Positions 8,960 through 14,016 of a stretch of 14,016 nucleotides of DNA are shown in pieces. Both the position numbers and the translations under genes were made by a program. Source of the stretch: Terramyces sp. JEL0728 (taxonomy: Eukaryota; Chytridiomycota; Chytridiomycetes; Rhizophydiales; Terramycetaceae); assembly GCA_027603945.1 (NCBI GenBank), contig JADIIU010000212.1, forward strand, positions 1 through 14,016. Reading direction: 5' to 3'. The number at the start of each line of letters is the position of its first letter. Position 1 is the first letter of the stretch. The notes beneath the pieces are model-generated. The model saw nothing but the letters and a program-made list of their open reading frames with translations. It was not told the origin of the DNA and did no database searches.

Positions 8960-9457
8960 CATTCCCCAGACTTGCTTGATTACAGCAGCAAAAGTCACAA
9001 TGTCCATTCTGACTCCTCCAACAGAGAAGGAAGGATTTCTTTGAACAGCGTTTGACTGCATAACTGGTAGTGCACAACCCATCTTTAATTCTGCTTCAGT
9101 TATCGTTTAATTTATAGCACCTCTGAAACAGCTGTTTGAGCTTTAACAATGGATGAAGCGTGTTTCAGCCAAGAAGGTTCACTTGGTTTCAAATGCAAAT
9201 CCACACGTTAGTGATTCGGATCTAGTAGGCTATAATTTTGGATCAGCAATCTGACTATCGAATCACCAGTGAGATGTTTGGCAAAGTATAGAAATTGACA
9301 CAGTAACTCAAGATGGTGATCTAACAGCGAATGGGAATGCATTTCAGAACTTGTCGATGTGTTGTCTCCCTTGAAACGTTACACTCTGGAGGTTTCTGTA
9401 GTGGCAAAGAATATCTGCAGCGCTGTTTGTTACAGTATGTGCCTTACTCATATTTGA
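8960..9457 (+). CDS. Possible small gene with many tiny introns (tentative)
   Basis: Short open segments on the plus strand can be joined in one frame by removing GT-AG intervals at 9002-9024, 9050-9070, 9099-9117, 9134-9158, 9225-9246, 9269-9291 and 9303-9327 (19-25 nt). The joined product includes KDFFEQLHNPSLILLH, SAKKVHLVSNANPHVSDSDL and SELVDVLSPLKRYTLEVSVV, and stops at TGA 9455-9457. The 5' start is unresolved. One option links to an ATG at 8862 or 8769 through a longer intron. Several of these introns lack the CTAA motif of the secure introns, and freedom in choosing junctions makes a chance assembly possible. No family is recognised. A decayed gene is the main alternative. Confidence 0.3.
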
Positions 9458-9627
9458 GATCAATCAAATAAATGTCTAATAAAAACACCCAGGATACTTT
9501 CATTGGGGTAGCCAAATTACCCCAGAGTGCCCATTTCAACAGTTGGGATATTCGATCCTTGTGAAATATCATGTAAAATGAATTGGAGTTGTGATTGCCA
9601 CAACATTTTTCCTTGTCGATTTTGTAG

Positions 9628-11136
9628 ATGGAAATTAAACAGCGACCAGGAGTGCAAGTGGTTGAATATCAACTGCCAATGTCTTACAAATTTCTTGAAT
9701 CCGCCTTCTATGTCAGAGACTGCTATCCTGAATACTACGAATACATTACAACTACATTGGCAAACCCAAGAGTGGATTATATATCATTGACTGGAACTCC
9801 AGGTATCGGAAAATCGATTTTATACCTCTATTTCTTCCAGCGGTTCAGAAAAGAGAATCCTGAAGCAACCATCATCACTGCCTCCTTTGGAAAGAACAGG
9901 ACTCTCAAAAAGTGTCTTGTATTTGAGCCAAACTCAAAGAATGGGGTAAAAAACAAGGAAATTCCGGATATCCCTGAATCTCTTCATTTATATGATGGAC
10001 CACCTGTTATCGAGCCATCAGACAACAAAATGGTTTGCTTCACCAGTCCAAACTTTACTTGGCTCGATGGAATGGCAAAAGCACAAAACCACATTGAACT
10101 TTATTTGCCGTTTTGGAGCTTGGAAGAACTGTGGGATGCAAATGATTTGCTGGGACTTGGATTGGACAATGATGCAGTTGAAAAGCGATTTTTAACCTTT
10201 GGTGGTTCTGCTCGCTACTGTCTTTCTCAAAATCAGAGGTTTTACAACGGGGGAGTGGAAGAGCTGGAGCAAAAAGTGCATTCAATTCAATCCTTTATGG
10301 CAATTAAAGAGTGTTTGGAAATGAAGACCGACAAAGCAGATATCTGTCATCGAATATTTCACTACGTGCCTGTTTTCTTTAAAGAATCTCCCTGTTTCTA
10401 CAATTTGGTTTTTTGCTCAAATGCAATTGCCAGAATGGTGGATGAATGCATAATTGATAAAAGTGACTCCAAGCGTAATGAACTTGTGCAGTGGCTCAAA
10501 GGAAGTTCGAAATGCACCACCCTCATTGGCTGGCTGTTTGAAGGTTACTCCAACAAAGTATTGTCGGCTGGTGGAGATTTTACAATCAATCCCCTATTAA
10601 CGTCTCTAATTCAGTTCAACCTTCATCTGGATGCTGGTGATTATCGGCCTGCAAAAACTGATAATTGCGAATCTTTGGATGGATATTACCTTGATGGTAG
10701 TCAAAAGATACTGTATCTGTTCCAAATGACGCGAAATTACATTCATCCAGTCAAGGCAAATGGTATTATCAAGCTCTTTGAATCGATGAACCTCAACAAG
10801 AAACCACAGGAAATTGAGGTGCGTTTGATTTTTGTTGTTCCAAGGAGTATGGGGGATTACAAAAAGCAAATGATCAATATGGATGATGTTTCAAAAGGGA
10901 TTTTGTCTGATGTCGCAAAAGTCAGGGGAATCGGGCCCAAATCACTTTCGATACTCGCTGGCAAAGGTATCACAACAGTTCAACAATTGGAAATCGGACT
11001 CAAAAAAGACAACTCTCTCAAGAGATTTGAAAACAACTATAACTTGTTTATGAAAGATTTCAACTCGGCTTCCGATTGGAAATTTCTTGCTGATATCCCG
11101 CAATATGTTCTTGAACTTGCTGGTGATTTCAAGTAA
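9628..11136 (+). CDS. CRN/RHS-type P-loop NTPase with nuclease-like region and C-terminal helix-hairpin-helix
   Basis: This is a single 502-aa frame without introns. Walker A is GTPGIGKS (56-63). A Walker B-like LHLYDG (119-124) is followed by a CFTSPNF strand (137-143), then the family hallmark PFWSLEEL (161-168) and FGGSARYCL (191-199), the lid region. After about 140 residues comes the PD-(D/E)XK-like core typical of Crinkler/RHS proteins: DGYYLDGSQKILYLFQMT (351-368), with Gln in the acidic position and Thr replacing the usual Lys. Residues about 425-455 contain VRGIGPKSL and GITTVQQL, a helix-hairpin-helix DNA-binding signature. CRN/RHS proteins act mostly in nuclei as effectors or in conflict and retroelement control. 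DNA targeting is inferred from the HhH. No secretion signal or LFLAK header is present. It is followed 179 bp later by a second family member in the same orientation. Confidence 0.85.
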   Translation: MEIKQRPGVQVVEYQLPMSYKFLESAFYVRDCYPEYYEYITTTLANPRVDYISLTGTPGIGKSILYLYFFQRFRKENPEATIITASFGKNRTLKKCLVFEPNSKNGVKNKEIPDIPESLHLYDGPPVIEPSDNKMVCFTSPNFTWLDGMAKAQNHIELYLPFWSLEELWDANDLLGLGLDNDAVEKRFLTFGGSARYCLSQNQRFYNGGVEELEQKVHSIQSFMAIKECLEMKTDKADICHRIFHYVPVFFKESPCFYNLVFCSNAIARMVDECIIDKSDSKRNELVQWLKGSSKCTTLIGWLFEGYSNKVLSAGGDFTINPLLTSLIQFNLHLDAGDYRPAKTDNCESLDGYYLDGSQKILYLFQMTRNYIHPVKANGIIKLFESMNLNKKPQEIEVRLIFVVPRSMGDYKKQMINMDDVSKGILSDVAKVRGIGPKSLSILAGKGITTVQQLEIGLKKDNSLKRFENNYNLFMKDFNSASDWKFLADIPQYVLELAGDFK

Positions 11137-11315
11137 TAATTATGTATTTATAATAAAACGAGCTGGATTGTTTATACATCCACACTTTAGCGTCAAGAAC
11201 CAGAGTTTTTCAACTACTATCATGGAACATTAGTTGAATTTACCATTGATATTAATTGAAATCTTTAAATTTCCTCAGAAAGTTTAAATTTGTTTCATAA
11301 AATTTCCTTTTTTTC
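11137..11315. other. Spacer between the two CRN/RHS-type genes
   Basis: This 179-bp AT-rich spacer has an AATAAAA sequence near 11151, a likely polyadenylation signal for the upstream gene. The rest is presumably the promoter of the downstream gene. Confidence 0.45.
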
Positions 11316-13609
11316 ATGGCCGAAAATCACAAGAAACTTGAAGCAGTAGAACAAGAAATCAAAGACTTGAAACAAAAAAAAATGGTATTAGAACAGAAAA
11401 GAAGAAGGGAAGCACTATCCCCTGGTGAAAATGTGTTATTGAAAAACCTAATAGAAGATATAACAGACTTGAAGAAGGATAAAGATTATTGGAAGCGTAT
11501 TATCGAAAGCAATTCCCAAGGTATACTTATTTCTTATTATTAGCATTATTTGATGAACAGCTCAGAAGGAAGGAAGAGCAGCTCAGAGAATTGCCGATCC
11601 ACAAAGAGAGCGAAATACAAGGTATCGCTTCAAACCTAACAGCAGGAAATGATATGGATGTTGATTCTACTTTTCAAAGACCCCCATTAGTGCGAACAAA
11701 GAGTGACGAAGAGTTTATCAAATCCAACAATTTGGACTTGCGAAAGCCGAGCGACATCCTCAAGTATCTGATATACCTTCTGGAGAAAACTGTGGATGTA
11801 TCAAAGCTACCGAATAGCGCTGCATTCCACGACAATTGTTTGGAATATCGTCTTGATAGGAGGACAACCAATTACATCCCCGATGGTGCTGATAATGTCA
11901 AGTTGCTTCTTGCTGTTTCTGGGGCAGGAAAGACAAGAATGCTTTTAGAATTACTGCACTCAAACTTTGGATATTACTTTACTTCCAAGCTTTCTCAAAG
12001 AGATTTTGGTTCTGATGATTTAGCTCAATGTCAGGCACATTGCGACATGCATAATGAGCCCGAAAACGTTAAACGAGCGATCCAATTGTTGTACTTTGTT
12101 CGTTCTGCTGTTTGCAACTACTTGATGGAAAAAGGATTCGACAAGCCTTGGCAAATTCTTTTGGCTCAGCTGCATCCCATTGCATTCTTTGGAAATGACT
12201 TGTTTGAGCGTCTTTTTACTGCCCTCTTGAAAGAGCAAATATTTGTTGCAACTTCAACTGTACCTACGTTTACATTCGCAGCAATTGATGAAATCCAGAT
12301 CTTTGTAGAAAGTGGCTCTGTACACCACTTGTCAGGCGCTGCGAATATGCGTCCATTTTTCTCTCCCCTGGTACACTATTCCAAGATGATGCAAAATTTC
12401 CCTCAATTCCTACTATCAGGCACTGGTATAAACTTTGAATATGTCAACGGAGCTATGGAGTCCAATACAATGAAGCTACATCAACAGACAAACTATGAAG
12501 TTGTATCAAGTTTTCACGCTCTGTCACGGTCAGATATTGAAATGTATGCTAAGCAATTTCTACAAGAACATCAAGTACTGGAGGTGGATGATGTTGTCTC
12601 TAGAATTTCAGGCTTTGAATTATGCCACGGAAGACCACGTTTTTTAGCCTATATTCTAGATAGATATATGGATTCAAAGGATATTGATGTTGCAATCGGT
12701 GAATTTGTTGCAGGTATATCTACGGTAAACGGACAGATTTTCCCGCTCAGATTCTTGAAAAGAGATCTTGATAAAGACATTAACACACTCCATAGAGTCA
12801 TTGACAATGATACCTTCTCACGGATTATCCGAGATGCTCTACTTGATGCCATTTGGAAAGGAAAAGTGCAGCTTGAATTGACAGACCAGTATAGTGCAGA
12901 AGCTATGCGTTACGGGTTGGGCTTTGGTGAAGTTACTAGTGGATTGCTACATTCTATTGAAGTCCGGGAGTTGGCAGTGGTCGAGTGTCTCCGTTACTTG
13001 ATCCCTTTTGCATATATAGTCAAAAGTTTTGCACAGAGAATTAATTCAAGTCCTAACCCTCAAAGTGTTGGTTATATGGTGGAGTATTTGGTTGCTTTTG
13101 CTTTGGTGTCCAAGCATTCTGGTGTTGATGCAGCCAGTATAATCAAGGCATCCAACGGATTTGTATTCCAATATTTGCGAAGTAACGATTCGAGCCAAGT
13201 ATGTTTTCCCGACCATATGTGTGGGCCTGATATCATTTACAAGTGTATGAAGACAAAAACTGTGTATATTGTTCAAGTGAAATTTGTCAAGGGAATGTCA
13301 AAGCAGGAAGCAGCAAATGCGTGCGATACGACAAATCCGGACCATTTCTATTGCAAGCGAAAGGATAATGAGGTGTTGAAAGGATTTGAGGACAAGCGGA
13401 AAAAGCTGCTTGAAAGTTTAAGGAATCTACAATTGGAAGGATTTTCACTTCAGCAAATGCTGTTTATTCATTCTGGAGGAAAGCAGAGTTCGTTTACGCA
13501 AGGCGCGCTTACAGTTACGAAGGGTAGTGATCCAGAGTTTTTCAACACGATTTGTCCGGGTATTTGGGAGTTTTTGGATAATGTGAGGAGCAATTTTCAA
13601 AAGGGCTAG
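11316..13609 (+). CDS. CRN/RHS-like NTPase-nuclease with N-terminal coiled coil, one 23-nt intron
   Basis: Exons 11316-11520 and 11544-13609 are joined across intron 11521-11543 (starts GTATAC, ends TTAG), giving exactly 756 codons plus TAG. Residues 4-85 are a Lys/Glu/Leu-rich coiled coil that the intron cuts at residue 69. An acidic/Ser linker follows. The NTPase core shows Walker A SGAGKTR (194-200), Walker B FAAIDEIQ (313-320), a sensor-like LSGTG (359-363) and GRPRFL (431-436). The C-terminus has a restriction-endonuclease-like fold signature: E582 (VEYLVAF), PD at 630-631, and VQVK with Gln646 and Lys648 (a Q-x-K variant of D/E-x-K). The K is kept, unlike in the upstream gene, so nuclease activity is more plausible. 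This is probably an effector- or conflict-type protein acting on DNA. The CRN/RHS family assignment is by architecture. It is the last gene before the telomere. Confidence 0.83.
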
Positions 13610-13963
13610 GGTTATTGAGCATTGGTGGCGCTGTATCCATATAGGGTTCTGTAGATAATAAATGTTGCATTATAGGATTAGGTTTATATTTAATGCTAGA
13701 GCCTCATAGGGTTACTTGAGATTCATAGGGTTAGGGTTATAGTATTGGTTTAATAAAAATATTACTGCTTGGTATCTTTATTGTTCAAAATATTAGAATC
13801 ACACTCCAAACCAATTCACAACTTGAATGGAAAAACAAACAAGAAATATAGTTATTCAGCAAGAGGATAGTTTGATTGTAGAACAGTTTTGGATGTTTAT
13901 GGGTTGGAAAGGGATAAGTAAGAGTGTAGTATGAGAGAGAGTTGTTTTTGATGTTGTATTTTG
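13610..13963. repeat. Subtelomeric non-coding DNA with degenerate telomere motifs
   Basis: There is no gene in this 354-bp stretch. The motif TAGGGTT recurs at about 13607, 13642, 13707, 13726 and 13732, including the tandem TAGGGTTAGGGTTA at 13726-13739. All are in the same orientation as the terminal telomere. The first overlaps the TAG stop codon of the upstream gene. A TCATAGGGTTA unit occurs twice (about 13704 and 13723). The last 150 bp are T/G-rich on this strand. Confidence 0.7.
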
Positions 13964-14016
13964 TTAGGGTTAGGGTTAGGGTTAGGGTTAGGGTTAGGGT
14001 TAGGGTTAGGGTTAGG
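13964..14016 (+). repeat. Telomere, (TTAGGG)8 plus TTAGG
   Basis: There are eight perfect TTAGGG hexamers and a partial ninth, running to the last base. The G-rich strand reads 5'->3' toward the end, as expected for a right-hand chromosome terminus. Purity and the terminal position argue against an interstitial repeat. The true telomere length is not visible. Confidence 0.97.

Larger units (their letters stand above)
8533..9627. other. Long spacer without a secure gene
   Basis: Between the 677-aa protein gene and the first CRN/RHS-type gene, about 1.1 kb holds only short broken frames. The best of these form the tentative gene at 8960-9457. The stretch 8540-8760 has no ORF of note and is presumably the promoter of the minus-strand gene. 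The stretch 9458-9627 is presumably the promoter of the CRN/RHS gene. No tRNA, repeat array or transposon end was seen. Confidence 0.5.

Noticed and set aside
8769..9077. Two short ORFs on opposite strands
   Set aside because: They are low in domain content and typical of random AT-rich ORFs; only a weak possible link to the tentative gene was kept.
9527..9790. 87-aa plus-strand ORF overlapping the CRN/RHS start
   Set aside because: It is in a different frame from the 502-aa protein and shows no domain; no plausible splice joins it.
13964..14016. Bacterial or viral origin of the window
   Set aside because: Terminal TTAGGG repeats, spliceosomal introns and MND1 show a nuclear chromosome end.
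1..14016. Ciliate or nucleomorph genome because of tiny introns
   Set aside because: TAA and TAG are real stops, telomeres are TTAGGG, and meiotic and surface-receptor genes do not fit a nucleomorph.
1..14016. tRNA, rRNA, CRISPR or transposon features
   Set aside because: No cloverleaf, spaced repeat array, reverse transcriptase or transposase, or terminal inverted repeat was found on either strand.

Overview
The window is a eukaryotic chromosome end. It finishes in eight perfect TTAGGG repeats plus a partial one (13964-14016), G-strand running outward, so the right edge is a telomere and the rest is subtelomere. Almost every gene is interrupted by extremely short spliceosomal introns of 18-23 nt (GT...AG, usually with CTAA or TTAA 5-10 nt before the acceptor). 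TAA and TAG end the genes, so the genetic code looks standard. TTAGGG telomeres, CRN/RHS-type NTPase-nuclease proteins and a meiotic MND1 gene fit an early-diverging fungus or other fungus-like unicellular eukaryote. Oomycetes are less likely, because their telomeres are usually TTTAGGG. The species cannot be named from the sequence.

Layout, left to right. (1) 1-4018, minus strand: a tandem array of three paralogous receptor-like membrane proteins, each with a signal peptide and a six-cysteine ectodomain; the two complete ones show seven membrane spans. Copy 1 is cut by the window edge, copy 2 has one 20-nt intron, and copy 3 has no intron at that site. A decayed fourth copy lies at 4170-4335. 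(2) 4516-5205, minus: MND1, the meiotic recombination cofactor, with five small introns, one of which splits the start codon. (3) 5340-6304, plus: a 301-aa seven-membrane-span protein with three small introns, divergent from MND1. (4) 6399-8532, minus: a 677-aa protein with three membrane spans and five small introns, convergent with the previous gene and not recognised. (5) 8533-9627: no secure gene, but a chain of short open segments could be a small multi-intron gene. (6) 9628-11136 and 11316-13609, plus: two CRN/RHS-type P-loop NTPases with C-terminal restriction-endonuclease-like regions, one ending in a helix-hairpin-helix, the other starting with a coiled coil. (7) 13610-13963: gene-free DNA with scattered degenerate telomere motifs, then the telomere.

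Taken together, the window places one conserved meiotic gene among expanding receptor-like membrane proteins and NTPase-nuclease effector-type genes, as is common in fast-evolving subtelomeres. Several genes would look like frameshifted pseudogenes to a standard gene finder. Removing the tiny introns restores single full-length frames in each case: 535, 301, 677 and 756 codons exactly.
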